Shown here piece by piece: positions 44,988 to 55,556 of a stretch of DNA of 64,000 nt. Under the pieces are notes generated by a model. The model ran no database searches, was not told the origin of the DNA, and was given only the letters and a program-made list of their open reading frames with translations. Within the stretch, counting starts at the first letter, position 1. Each line of letters begins with the position of its first letter. Origin of the DNA: Thermothielavioides terrestris NRRL 8126 (taxonomy: Eukaryota > Ascomycota > Sordariomycetes > Sordariales > Chaetomiaceae); the NCBI RefSeq assembly GCF_000226115.1, contig NC_016458.1, forward strand, positions 1,240,001-1,304,000, written 5' to 3'. A program made the position numbers and the translations under genes.

Positions 44988-45567
44988 GCCTGTCCCTGGA
45001 AGTCGCACATCGAAGCGACGCCGACAACATGTCTCGCCGTATGGCGAACCGGCTTCAAAGCTGATTCGAAGCCGAGAGTAGAGGTCGAACGCCAGTTCTA
45101 GGATGAGAGAACAGCGAATGCGACCCAAATTCGCCGCCGCCTCCGCTGCGGGAAACCTGAGTCTCCCAAGCCAACTTGGGCCCGCCGACGCGCCGGTACA
45201 ATACCTGGCAAAGGAAGGGCTGAACGGGCGACCGGCGATCGTGCAGGATATTGGGACATAACCCCCCGATAGACGCCGGGTCTTTGTTTTTGCCATGTGT
45301 GTACATGGAATGCCGAGAGCCGGGTGGCCGCATATTGCGCCGGTCTCAGTCATAAACGCCGACGGACGGCGTGAGTCTACCGTCGAGATCGCCATATATA
45401 GTACAATATATACAATGATGTCCCAACAGTTCAGTCGGTTGTTGAACTTCATGACGTCGCTTCCAAGAACCGTCCCCGCGCGCTAATCAGGCAGGATCGT
45501 GAGACCGGCCTCTCTGACAACCCGAGGTCCAAGAATCCCGCACGTCCAAAAAGCAACATCCTCCTCG
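44988..45567. other. Intergenic between convergent PRP38 and HER2
   Basis: 3' flanks of two convergent genes. An AT-rich TATATAG/ATATATAC stretch is at about 45393-45413. No gene is supported. Confidence 0.4.
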
Positions 45568-47376
45568 TCACCTGGCAAGGGCTGCGTCCCCGAGTACGTT
45601 AGAGACTGCCTCCGCCACGGCAAGTAGCCGGGCGTCGTCCCAATACTGCCCGATCAGCTGCAAGCCCGCAGCAGCGGGCCTCTGCGGGACATCCACCCCG
45701 GTTTCCCCTTTGATCGGCATCGGGATGCTAATAGCGGGCAGGCCCGCCAGACTCGCCGGGACCGTAAACACGTCGTTCATGTATGCGTCGACGGTCGTCT
45801 GGCTCATGACGTCCTCCAGCGTCGGCGCCAGCGTCGGCGCCGTCGGACACAGCAGGAAGTCCACCTCCTCGGGGCCCCACTTGTCCTCCATGGCGACGCC
45901 CTCGTCCAGGTCGGCCAGGTCGAAGGTCTCGCGCTCGTGCAGCGGGTTGTCGAGCGCGAACACGCGGTTGAAGTCCCGGCGCACCAGGCGGCGCACCCGC
46001 TGCGCCTGGATGAAGTAGTTGTCCATGGCCTCGGAGCTCAGCGTGTACGAGCCGAGCAGGATGCGCCGCTTGACCTCGTCGCCGAACCCGCGGCCGCGGC
46101 TGGCGGCGTAGAGCACCCCGCCGGCGGCGTCGCTGCCGGACTCGGTGTCTCTCGTTCCATACCGGACGCCGTCGTACTTGGCCAGGTTGGACGAGGCCTC
46201 GGCGGGCGCGATGACGTAGTACGCGGACAGCGCGTGGCGCGTCGACGGCAGCGACACGGGCACCACGCGCGCGCCGAACCCGTCCTGCAGCACCTTCGCC
46301 GCGGCCGCCCAGGCGTCGCGTATCCTCGGGTCCAGCTCCGCGATGTTATACTCCAGCGGGATGCCCAACCGCAGCCCGCGCAGTCTCTGGGCCGCCACAT
46401 CACCATCCAACTCACCCGCATACCCCTCCCTCACGCTCGCGCACCTCTCCCTCGCCGCAACCGACAGCGCCGTCGGATCCCGCGGATCCCCCTCCCTCCA
46501 CAGCCCCCCCACCTCTTCTTCCCCTCCTTCCAATCCCCTGCCTTGCGGCTGCGGCTGCTGCTGCTGCTGCTGCTGCTGCCCCGAACCAACAACCAGCCGG
46601 CGAATGACGCCCACGGCGCGCGCGAGCAGGCCGACGGTGTCGAGCGAGTTGGCATACGGCACGACGCCGAAGCGCGAGAGCATGCCGTACGACGGCTTGA
46701 AGCCGACGACGGCGCAGTAGGCGGCGGGCAGGCGCACGGAGCCGCCCGTGTCGGTGCCCAGCGCGACGTCGGCCGCGCCCGAGGCCACCGCCACCGCGCT
46801 GCCGCCCGAGCTGCCGCCGGCGGAGAACAGCGGCGGCGGGCCGTCGTCGCGGGCGTTGTTGTTGTCGTTTGTGTCGGTGGTGGAGCGGTTGGAGGCGGAG
46901 GCGGAGGCGGAGGCGGAGGCGGAGGCGGAGGCGGAGGGGTCCTGCGCGACGGCGCCAAAGGCCGAGTGCGTGCTGTGGCTGCCCATGCCGAACTCGTCCA
47001 GGTTGGTGGTGCCGACGAGGCGGGCGCCGCGCGCGCGGAGCTGCGTGACGATGGTCGCTTCGAAGGGCGAGTGGTAGCCGGCGAGGAACGGGGAGGCGCA
47101 TGTCGTCGGGTGCGGGGCGGACGTGGCGATGTTGTCCTTCACGGCGAGGGTGAAGCGGTGCGGGGGAGGGGGTGGTGGTTCGGCGGATTCGGTAGGTTCG
47201 GGGGCTGGTGCGGCGAGAGGGTGAGTTTGGGTTCAAAGAAACCTGGGGAAGGGAATATTGGGAGACGGCAAGGGCCTACCTTGCGAAATGAAATGGTTCA
47301 ACGGCCGGCGCTGCTGCACGGAAGGCCCGGGTCCATGGCGCAGACGCAGGCACCGCGGCCTTCCCCTGGCTGACAT
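45568..47376 (-). CDS. HER2: Mitochondrial glutamyl-tRNA(Gln) amidotransferase subunit A
   Basis: Exons on the minus strand are 47376-47280 and 47204-45568, giving 577 aa. Exon 1 encodes an Arg-rich presequence (MSARGRPRCLRLRHG). The amidase core has the catalytic Lys in FTLAVKDNIATS, the Gly/Ser loop SAGGSSGGSAVAVAS with the cis-Ser and nucleophile, and GTDTGGSVRLPAAYC. The ammonia-using GatA subunit converts Glu-tRNA(Gln) to Gln-tRNA(Gln) in mitochondria. Between FGAVAQDP and the catalytic loop lies an insert with (Ala-Ser) repeats from a GGCGGA hexamer (46893-46932, + strand), and an eight-Gln run lies after the loop (46553-46580). Intron 1 is 75 nt (GTAGGC donor, ACCAG acceptor). A TTAGGG dimer lies 113 bp upstream. 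Confidence 0.92.
46551..46582 (-). repeat. CTG/CAG repeat coding poly-Gln in HER2
   Basis: Nine CTG triplets on the + strand give an eight- to nine-Gln run in a loop of the amidase domain. Confidence 0.8.
46891..46935 (-). repeat. Hexamer repeat coding Ala-Ser in HER2
   Basis: About seven GGAGGC units (+ strand) code a Ser-Ala alternation inserted in front of the amidase nucleophile loop. Confidence 0.8.
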
Positions 47377-47896
47377 GTGGTTCTTTCCTGGCCTGCTCTT
47401 CTCACGATGGTCAATTGGATTTCGTGTGATGGAAGCGCGTTCGGAGAAGCGAGGACCCGGCCGTTATGACCGGGAATTTCGATTGATAAGGGTTAGGGTG
47501 AGCGGCAGCCCTGTCAAGGCAGCCCTGGTCTGGCCCGCTGCGACTGTTGCCAAGAGCTTGAGCAGAGCATGATGTCATCGGGCTGCAGGCTGCACAAGGC
47601 GAGTTTTCTTAGTGGGACGCATCCCGAAACCAAATTCCAAATAAGTTAGTGGAGCAAACTTGCAAACTTGCACCGAGTGTCTGCAAGGCTTTTAGGTACT
47701 GGGCTATGCCCCATCCGTGATACGCGATACGCAGTGGGCAGTGAAGTCCCTTTGCGGAAGGGATGCATCGGGCTGTGTTTGGAAAGTTCCAATTCCAGCT
47801 CTGACACGCGGCGTCGGTGCCGCCGAGATGCCGAGGCCGACGATGTGTTGGCCGAGGCGTATTTGACACCTCGCTGCCGTTCTCGATTGCGTCTGG
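47377..47896. other. Divergent promoter, HER2 / DUF4336 gene
   Basis: About 0.5 kb between two divergent starts, with the telomere-type dimer at 47489-47499 and no gene. Confidence 0.45.
47489..47499 (+). promoter_or_regulatory. Telomere-type TTAGGG dimer, HER2 promoter
   Basis: The + strand reads AGGGTTAGGGT. It is 113 bp upstream of the HER2 ATG and about 400 bp upstream of the DUF4336 gene. Confidence 0.5.
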
Positions 47897-49195
47897 ATGA
47901 TTATAAAATCGAGCACTGTCCGCATCGTCTCTCCGCCGTGGACATGTCGCGCACAGCAAGCATTGCCAGCATTGCCAGTATTGCCAGCATTGCGTCCCCT
48001 GACGTCCTCGTCCGTGTCATTGTTCCATCAGCGCTCCGTTCGCTTATTCAGGAGCCCGGCGCCCCAGCCATCCAGGCCGCCGTCCCCTCAGCCTAGCCCT
48101 GTTATATCAAACGGCCCCCGGTCCACCTTCAGGCGAACTTGCATGGCTGGCGTTGTTCTCGGAAGCGTTGCACTTGTCGTCGTCGCATTCCGCAGCACAA
48201 AGCACAACCGTGACCGCAACAGCAGCAGCAGCAGCAGCAGCAACGAAGAGACAGAGGAAAAAGGCATCATGTCGTCCAAGCTGATCCCGCCCCGGCCGGA
48301 CGAGGTCATGGTCATCCGCGACGTCGCCCCGAACGTCGTGACCTTCTCCGTGCCCTTCCTCCGCTTCGGCCGCTTCCCCATCGGCGGGCGCGGCACGCTG
48401 GGTAGGCCGAGCAATTCTCCCTACCCACCCATTGTGCATTACGCCACCACAGTTCCCAATGGCTAACCCCCCCTAACAGTCCGCCTCACGTCGGGCGCGC
48501 TGGCCGTCTTCTCGCCGGTGGCCCTGACCGACGCCGCCCGCGCCAAGGTCGCCGAGCTCGGCGGCGACGTGCGCTACCTCGTGGCGACCGACATCGAGCA
48601 CCACATCTTCCTGTCCGAGTGGGCCGCCGCCTACCCCGGCGCCAAGCTGGTCGGGCCCGAGGGCCTGCCCGAGAAGCGGCGCAAGGCGGCGGCCAAGGGC
48701 AACGACGCCAAGATCGGCGCGGAGCCGTTCGCCGCGGTGATCACGAAGGAGAACTGCAAGGACGTCAGCCGGATCGGCGAGGACTTCGCGGCCGACTTCG
48801 ACATGGAGTACGTCCACGCGCACCCGAACCGCGAGCTCGTGTTCCTCTACCGGCCCGGCCGCGTGCTGATCGAGGCCGACCTGATGTTCAACCTGCCCGC
48901 GGCCGAGCAGTACTCGCGCGTGCCGGCCGCGCAGCGCCCGCGCCCGGGCCTGCTGGCCCGCCTCTTCGAGGGCCTGCAGTCCACCGAGGGCGAGGCGCTC
49001 GCCATGAAGCGCTTTCTGTGGCACGCCGTCAGCCGCGCCGACCGCGCAGCCTTCAACGAGAGCGTGCGCCGCATCGCCGCCTGGGACTTCGACACCGTCG
49101 TGCCCTGCCACGGGGAAACCCTCGTGGGGGACGGGAAGGCCGTCTTCCAGAAGGTGTTTGCCTGGCACTTGGGCGGGAAGGGCGCGAGGCGGTGA
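47897..49195 (+). CDS. DUF4336 (metallo-hydrolase-like) protein with mitochondrial-type leader
   Basis: Exons are 47897-48401 and 48480-49195; the intron has a GTAGGC donor, CTAAC branch and CAG acceptor. With the first ATG the product is 406 aa; from the Met at 48270 it is 282 aa. The catalytic-like core starts VMVIRDVAPNVVTFSVPFLR and continues VRLTSGALAVFSPVALTDAA, LVATDIEHHIFLSEWAAAYP, ADLMFNLPAAEQYSRVP and VPCHGETLVGDGK. This matches DUF4336, a beta-lactamase-fold-like family lacking the HxHxDH zinc motif. The upstream frame adds an Arg-rich leader (SSVSLFHQRSVRLFRSPAP) and a hydrophobic stretch (MAGVVLGSVALVVVAF), which would place it in a mitochondrial membrane; whether it is translated is uncertain. 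A Leu-Pro-Ala nonamer repeat lies at 47960-47993. Confidence 0.78.
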
Positions 49196-49625
49196 GCGCT
49201 GCTGGCTGCTCGCTGTGGGGCAGCCATGTTTTTTGTGCCAAAACTCTGGCCGGTTCGGTGCATGTACAGGAGTTAAGGTCATTGCTGGGTCAAGTAAGGG
49301 GATCCATAATGATAATGAGGCTGCAGTCTTGTTAACGTAGTGTGAGAGACCTTGGGGCAATTGCCAATAATCTGGTTTATGTCTTGGAGCTCTCAATTTT
49401 CGCAGCTCTTGCGCTGGGTGAATTCTCTCTCCTTCAGCTCGGCCAGCAAAAGTACCCATTCCTTCATATAACCCAGGTACAGAGCAACAGCACAGAAACA
49501 ATACCCCCTCAACCATCCCGCATCCCCTCTCCATCTCCAGAGCCCCCATCAAACAGCAAACAGAAACACAAAATACAGGACCCCCCGGCGCGACACACAT
49601 AAGATAACATACACGCATATACACC
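49196..49625. other. Intergenic between convergent genes
   Basis: 3' flanks of the DUF4336 gene and the coiled-coil gene. Nothing else is seen. Confidence 0.4.
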
Positions 49626-52600
49626 TCACCGCCCATAAAACAACGAATGCACCCACGAGGCAAACCACACCCACGCCCCGTCCCCGACCAGCCGGTAGTC
49701 GACCCGGAGGGGCGCCCAGCCGGGGTAGGGCAGCGGCTGGCCGGCGGCGGCGAGGTCGAGGGCGTAGGCCCAGCGCCAGTCGTTGGCGCCGGCCCAGACG
49801 CGCCGCTCGACCAGCAGCGCGACGTAGGTCAGCCAGGCGTAGGCCAGGAAGAGCGTCAGGCCGGCACCGACGAGGACGGATGGTGGGGGTGGTTGTGGGA
49901 GGTGCTGGGTTAGGGATAGGGGGAGGGAGGTCTGCCAGGCGTTAGCGTCGAGGAGGGGTTTGAGGTTGAGTTTGAAGGATTCGGATTTGGATAGGGGGGT
50001 GGATGGGGATGTGGAGGTGGATGACTCCGCCGGTGCAGCAGAGCCGCGGTCGTCGTCCTGGCGGCGGTGGCGCAACCGGGCGTAGGCGTACGACGCGGCG
50101 GAGGCGAGGAGGCGGTAGAGGTGGCGCGGCAGGTGGAGCAGCAGCGAGAGGAGGAAGGCGGCGGCGGCGTAGAGGTTGTACGGCTGGATCAGGATCAGGA
50201 GAACGATCCAGGCCAGCGCGGTGCAGAAGCGGCAAACGGCGGTGGACAGCCGGCCCGAGGCGCGGAGCAGGCCGTGGCCGTGGTGCCCTTGGCAGGCGGG
50301 AGCGGCAGCGGCAGCGGGGCCGGATTGAGCAGCTGAGCCCGGGGAGGTGGCGGCGGCTGAGGCGACCAGCTTGCCGCCCGCACAGCACCCGCCGGAGACG
50401 GCCGAGTAGTAGATGTGCGGGAAGAGGAAGCGGAGGAGCGTGCAGAAGCAGGCCGCTTCGCCGTGGTGGCTCGGGGAGCCGGCTGCTTGAAGCTTGAGCA
50501 GGGCTTCCGTGAGGAGGGTCTCGGCGCGGCGACGGTCGCTCGCCGCTTCGTTCTCGAGGAACGCTGCCGCTCGCGCCCGCCTGGCCTGCAGCCGTTCGAG
50601 CTGCGCGAGGTTGAGGTGCTGCTCCCGGCGGAGTCTGCCCTCGCGCTTCTGGAGCGCGTCCTGGAACGCCTGGAGGCTCTCGCCCTCTTCCGCCGTCGCG
50701 GGCGCCTTCCCCTTCGCCTGCACCCGGGCGAGCGCCTCGAGCTGCTTCTGCGCATTGTCGGCCAGCTTCAACGCCCGGGCGATCTCCTCTTCCAGCTCGG
50801 CTAGCTGGGCCTTTTGCAGCGCGTTGCCGTCTTCTAACTCGCTCCGCCGGTCGCTCAGATATGCATCGGCCGTCAGCTTCTGCACTTGCGCGACCAGATC
50901 GTCCACGCCAGCGGCGCCCTTCTGGCTCATCGGGGTAGGCCACGTCCACTTGCCACCAGCAGTGTCGACAGCACTGCCGGCTATCCGCAAGAGCTCTTCT
51001 GACTGCGCCGAGGTGAGTCCGCCGGCGATGTGCTGCGCCCGGTACGCCTCGTACTTGCGCATTTGCTCCTCCTGCACCTTCTGCAGCGCCTCGGCCGCCT
51101 CCAGCTTCTGCTGAATGCCGCGAAGCAGTTCCCGCTCCGCCTCGGATGATTGGTGCAAGGCAAGATTTCCGGGGTCGAGCAAGCTTCTGAGCCGGTCGTC
51201 GTGCTCGTCGAGCGTCGCGTAGAAGCTCCCTGTGTCATGGCCAACGCCCTGCATCACGCTCTCCTCGAGGAACTTGACTAGAGCGAGGATGGCTTCTTCC
51301 TCCGATGGGTCGGGATCCATCAACCTAAGCGTTCCGAGCAGCGGCGTGAGCTGCTCGAGACACTGGAGCGCCGCGTTTTCCGTTCCAACCTGCCCCGAGT
51401 TTTGCTTGAGCTGCGCGATCAACTCTCGCGCATGCCGCAGACACTGCATCTCGCTGTCGCCAGCACCGAACGGGGCTGGCCCAAACGCTCCAGGAACTCC
51501 CTGGTGGAAACTGGCCCGGGTCGCCTGAACCTGAGCACGCTGCTGGCAGACCTGTTGTCTGACGTCTTGGAAGGTCCGCTTGTGCGACCGGATCTGCTCC
51601 CGCAGCCTGTCGAGCTGTGCGTCTATCACTTCCTGTGCTTCCTCCATCAACTCGTGGCCCTCCACCAAGGTATCTGCTGAAGCGGCCAGTTTTTTCAGCT
51701 CTTCCGAGATCCTCCATGCCTCCTCAGCTTGGATCGCTTTGTTTTCGGCAATATCTTGTGATATCTGCTTCACCACGGCGTCAATGGTCGCCGCGATCTC
51801 GTCAACGGCGGCCCGGCTGGACTGCATGTTGAATCGCGGCGTTGCCTCCGGCTCGCGGACGGCCTCTCCGGCCTGCGGAGAGTGCTGGGTATCGCTGGCT
51901 CGTGACGCCGCGCCAGTGTCGCCCTCAAGCGCGCTGATCACGTCGGATAGCCGGGCAGTCGTGTCCTGGATCTGGGCTTCGAGGTCGTCCATGTTGCTCT
52001 CGTACTCCTTCTTCTCGTGGGTCGCCTCGACCACCTGGCTGGCCAGCCGTTTCTTGAGTTCGTCGACAGTCCGCTGCAGCGATGCGCACTTGTCCTTGTA
52101 CAGCACCAGCTCTTTCTTCAGCCGCTCCATCGCCGCCAGGTAGTCCTGCGCCTGGAGTATGCCATCGCTGTGCAGCTCCGCGAGCAGCTGCGCGTGCTCC
52201 TTCGCCATCTCTGCCGCATGCGCCCGCTCGGCCTCGAGCTCGCTCTCGAGGGCCTGATTCTCCAGCTCTAACTGCTCTGCCCTGAATTGCCAGGCCGACT
52301 GAGCGCCGGGCGAAGGCTCCCCTTGGGATGTGCGGCCCATGGCGGCTTCTTCGACCTCCTTCTCCAGCGCCTTGCATTTGTCCTCGAGCTGCTTGCAGCG
52401 TCGTTTGGCCATCTGCGCCTCCTCGCGGGCCTCCTCGAGCGTCTCGCGAACATACTGGAACCTGGCGGCGAGGTCGTCGCGGCCCGCGGAAGTCGAGTGA
52501 ATCGCTCTCGCCTCATCGAACGTCCCCCAGCCAGCAACCACCTCTTCCAGAAACCCCAGCTCCGTTTCCTGGACGGTTGCGATTTTGGTGTACATCCCTT

Positions 52601-53600
52601 CGAAGACGGCTTTGTCCCTGGCCAAGACCCGGTTGTCCTGCTTCAGGTCATCCAGCTGGCGCTGCTGTTTCATGATAAGCTCTTCGAGACGGTCTATGGT
52701 GGCCGTGAGATCGGCGTTTTGCTCGACGAGGCGGTAATAACTCTCATCGACTTCTCTGACGCGGTTGTCGTCCTCCCGGATCCGCTTGTGCGCGCCGGCC
52801 AGGGCGTGAAGGGCGGCGCACTTGCCGATCATGGCGATGTCGTAGGCGCCCAGCAGCTTCTCCCACAGCTTCTGGATGCCTTCCGGCGACTGCTCCATGT
52901 GCTTCTGAAGCACCCCGCGGTGATCAATCCTCTCGAACAAGCCATTCCGGGGCGGTTCGGAAACGTCGGTCAGGATAACCGCAATTCTCGAATCAAGGCC
53001 AGGCGGCCACGGTTCGTACCTCAGGCCATTCTCCGAGTCATCCCACGCCGGAAACTCCGGGTTAGCGGAGTAGATATCTCGCGCCTCCAGGCTAGGACTT
53101 GGAAATCGCGGCGAGGCGACACCCGAGGCGACACCTGCGCCGGAGCTGGAAGCGCTGCTGGCTGACGAGCGGCGAAGGAGGTCAGGACGGCGGCGAGCGC
53201 GCCAAGGAGACAAGGGTCTGGACATCGGCCCGGCGGATGGCCCCAGGAGAGGAGACCCGACATCCCCGTGGGTCGAAGAGGGCACACGCCTGATAGCGGC
53301 GCCGAATGTCTGGCGGGTGGGCGAGAAAAACCGTTCACGAGTAGGCGAGAAAAACCGTTCACTAGTAGGCGAGATGGAGCTCCCACGACCAGAGGAGCCG
53401 ACTCCCTCGAAGACAACTTCGTCACCGGCGGCAGCATCTTCTCCACCGGCAGCAGTTTCTGTCAACGGAGGCCCCAAGGAGATCGACGGGACTCTACCCA
53501 GCGGCTCCTCAGCGTCGTCTGAGGAGGCAGCATCAGGGCTGGGAGCCTCCTCGGGCTCTGGGTCCGGCGTGGGATCAACCCACGGATCACTCTCCGCCAT
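49626..53600 (-). CDS. Large coiled-coil protein with C-terminal membrane segments
   Basis: A single exon encodes 1,324 aa from the ATG at 53600. Residues 1-170 are acidic, then Ser/Pro/Arg-rich with a repeated FFSPTRERFFSPTR motif holding S/T-P sites. Residues about 230-1060 are nearly continuous coiled coil (for example IDRLEELIMKQQRQLDDLKQ, LESELEAERAHAAEMAKEHA). A Cys-rich segment (GGCCAGG) follows, and membrane helices lie at about 1118-1165 (ALAWIVLLILIQPYNLYAAA, then a Leu-rich part) and 1238-1262 (VLVGAGLTLFLAYAWLTYVA). The protein ends WVHSLFYGR. The layout of disordered arm, long coiled coil and membrane anchor is like nuclear-envelope, spindle-pole or organelle tethers (KMS/Golgin-like), but no family is recognised. 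It could be a tether at the nuclear envelope or spindle pole body. Confidence 0.75.
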   Translation of the reverse strand: MAESDPWVDPTPDPEPEEAPSPDAASSDDAEEPLGRVPSISLGPPLTETAAGGEDAAAGDEVVFEGVGSSGRGSSISPTSERFFSPTRERFFSPTRQTFGAAIRRVPSSTHGDVGSPLLGPSAGPMSRPLSPWRARRRPDLLRRSSASSASSSGAGVASGVASPRFPSPSLEARDIYSANPEFPAWDDSENGLRYEPWPPGLDSRIAVILTDVSEPPRNGLFERIDHRGVLQKHMEQSPEGIQKLWEKLLGAYDIAMIGKCAALHALAGAHKRIREDDNRVREVDESYYRLVEQNADLTATIDRLEELIMKQQRQLDDLKQDNRVLARDKAVFEGMYTKIATVQETELGFLEEVVAGWGTFDEARAIHSTSAGRDDLAARFQYVRETLEEAREEAQMAKRRCKQLEDKCKALEKEVEEAAMGRTSQGEPSPGAQSAWQFRAEQLELENQALESELEAERAHAAEMAKEHAQLLAELHSDGILQAQDYLAAMERLKKELVLYKDKCASLQRTVDELKKRLASQVVEATHEKKEYESNMDDLEAQIQDTTARLSDVISALEGDTGAASRASDTQHSPQAGEAVREPEATPRFNMQSSRAAVDEIAATIDAVVKQISQDIAENKAIQAEEAWRISEELKKLAASADTLVEGHELMEEAQEVIDAQLDRLREQIRSHKRTFQDVRQQVCQQRAQVQATRASFHQGVPGAFGPAPFGAGDSEMQCLRHARELIAQLKQNSGQVGTENAALQCLEQLTPLLGTLRLMDPDPSEEEAILALVKFLEESVMQGVGHDTGSFYATLDEHDDRLRSLLDPGNLALHQSSEAERELLRGIQQKLEAAEALQKVQEEQMRKYEAYRAQHIAGGLTSAQSEELLRIAGSAVDTAGGKWTWPTPMSQKGAAGVDDLVAQVQKLTADAYLSDRRSELEDGNALQKAQLAELEEEIARALKLADNAQKQLEALARVQAKGKAPATAEEGESLQAFQDALQKREGRLRREQHLNLAQLERLQARRARAAAFLENEAASDRRRAETLLTEALLKLQAAGSPSHHGEAACFCTLLRFLFPHIYYSAVSGGCCAGGKLVASAAATSPGSAAQSGPAAAAAPACQGHHGHGLLRASGRLSTAVCRFCTALAWIVLLILIQPYNLYAAAAFLLSLLLHLPRHLYRLLASAASYAYARLRHRRQDDDRGSAAPAESSTSTSPSTPLSKSESFKLNLKPLLDANAWQTSLPLSLTQHLPQPPPPSVLVGAGLTLFLAYAWLTYVALLVERRVWAGANDWRWAYALDLAAAGQPLPYPGWAPLRVDYRLVGDGAWVWFASWVHSLFYGR
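53321..53372 (-). repeat. 24-bp tandem repeat coding FSPTRERF
   Basis: Two near-perfect copies (gcgagaaaaaccgttcac.agtag) code the FFSPTRE repeats in the coiled-coil protein. Confidence 0.75.
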
Positions 53601-54139
53601 GGGCCACTGTTTCGGCTGTGAGGCTGGTCGTTGATAATGGGAGAGTCTAATAATTAAGCCTGTTAAGGACGAATCAGATTGTACGCGTATTCGGCCACGC
53701 CGTGGTGGATGACTTGGAAGACAGAGGCGGGACAAGAGACGCGTCGGGGATGATAGACCGGTAGAGTATTAAGACAGGAGGATGCAGTCACGAGCAGAAT
53801 ATGGCGAGTATCGTCAGGAAGATCGCGGGTAACATGTTCAATAAGCCGACAAAGACGTTTGTGTCTAATAGCTGCCGCTTCCGGCACGGCTGTGGCGCAA
53901 ACACCCCGGACAAAGGAGAGCCTCCGGAGGGCGTGGCAGAAACACAGCCCTGCGTAGCGCCCCCAACAAACATCCGGACCCGGACCTGATGAAGCGAGCC
54001 GGAACGAGGCCGGCCGAGACGAGCCGAAAGCAAGGGTTGCTCTGCTGTGCCTTCTCACATTTCGCCATTCTAAGGCGACGTGCCTGGCAGAGAGCAGACA
54101 GGCGGCCAATGCAAGTTGATTAAGGAGGCATTAGCTGTG
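53601..54139. other. Intergenic
   Basis: About 0.5 kb, 5' of the coiled-coil gene and 3' of NSE4. The upstream frame of the coiled-coil gene stays open to 53735 but has no ATG there. Nothing else is seen. Confidence 0.4.
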
Positions 54140-55556
54140 TCAGCTGTACCAGCCCCGGGCGCCAGGCCCTTGTTGCGCCTCCTCCTCCCTATGAGGTATC
54201 ATAGGCTCCTTGATGTCGAATGCGTCGATGATGTCGCGCCAGGTCGCCATATCGATGGACATGATGGCCTGGTGCCTCGTGGTTGCCTTGGGGCGAGACG
54301 GCTCGGCAGACGAGTTCTTTCGGACGGGTGCTGCCGGTCGAGTTAGCGTTTGGTGCCAGATGTAACCGACACGGCTTCATACCTATAGCTGGGAGGCCAT
54401 CCTCGTCGAATTCGAGCTTGACGCTCCCTTCGCGGATCAAAAAGCTGACATAGAACATGTTCTCGACGGTTTGGCCGAAGGAGCGCGGGTTGATGACGAA
54501 TCGCAACAGATCAATGCCGCCGGTTGACCGCAGCGCATGGCGCTCCATCAGCGCTCTTTGCTCCTCGGGCGGGAGATCGTCACCGAGCTTATCGAATGCG
54601 TCCTCGACGGCGTCCTGGGCCTGCTGCTGCGCCGCCTCCAGTTGCACGTGGATCTTCTTGCAGATGGACGGGAGGTCGTTCTTGTCCGACTTCTTCAGGT
54701 CCTCGGCCCTTAACTCCTCCGGCCGGACCTCGCGCAGGCTGTTGAGCCTGAACGGCGCCGACCTCTTCGTCACCTTGCGGGCTTTCTTCTCGATGGACAG
54801 GGGACCGAGCAGGAAACCGGGGAGGGCAGGTCTGCGGACGGCGGGGATGCAGGCAAAGCGGCCCAGATGAGCCCAATTCATCATGTCGCCGTCATCTCCA
54901 ATCTCGAACTCGTCGTCGCTGCCTAGGGCGCCTCGATTCGGCTGCCGTCTCCTCCTTTGCGTGCTCGAGAGCTCCTCGGCCTCGTCGTCCTCGATGCCGC
55001 GACCGTGCAGCATATACGTGATGCATTTGGAGACGAACTCGTCGACGTCAATCCCGTTGCCCACATTCCCGGACGTCAGCCGCTGGACGCGGCGCGCCGA
55101 GAGGTCGGCGGCAATCACGAGGCCGCGCGAGTCGATGGCGGCCTCGGCGGTCTGCTTGACGTTCCGGATGATGCGGTCGGACTGGTCGAGGTAGTCGAGC
55201 AGGGCTTTGGGGTCGGCCTGCAGGAACTCGTCCGGGTTCTCGCGCATCTGCCTCTGCATCTCGCGCAGGTCGCGCTGGATGGCCCGGCGCTCGTGCATCG
55301 ACTGCTCCGGGTCGTACTCGTCGGCATCGCTCGCGTCGTCGCGCTCCGGCGGCGACGGGTCGCGCGTCCGCCGGCGGCTGGTCGACGGCTCGCTCCCGAC
55401 GTCCGACGTCCGCTTCCTCGCGGAACTGGCCGCGGCGCCCGGCGCGTCGCCGCTGCGGACGGCCAGGCTCCGTCGGTTCTCCATGTCGGCCGTGACGGGC
55501 GACAGCGGGATTCGCGCCGCGTTGCTTAAACGACGCGCTGACGCGCTGCTCGGCAT
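54140..55556 (-). CDS. NSE4: SMC5/6 complex kleisin NSE4
   Basis: Exons on the minus strand are 55556-54383 and 54330-54140, giving 454 aa. The basic/Ser-rich N-terminus is followed by [20 protein letters not shown] and [20 protein letters not shown], the Nse4 N-terminal region that contacts the SMC5 neck. The C-terminal winged helix is [46 protein letters not shown], and after the splice [20 protein letters not shown] with EPMIPHR. NSE4 is the kleisin of the SMC5/6 complex in DNA repair and chromosome stability. Splicing (53 nt; donor GTATGA, acceptor CGGCAG) restores the family's C-terminal helix, which the unspliced frame replaces by an unrelated His-rich end. The first ATG is at 55556. 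Confidence 0.93.

Noticed and set aside
45937..47373. 478-codon + strand frame
   Set aside because: It is antisense to HER2, which has clear amidase motifs; the frame is a GC-rich shadow with His/Arg/Gly-rich composition.
48473..49663. 396-codon minus-strand frame
   Set aside because: It is antisense to the DUF4336 gene and has no domain.
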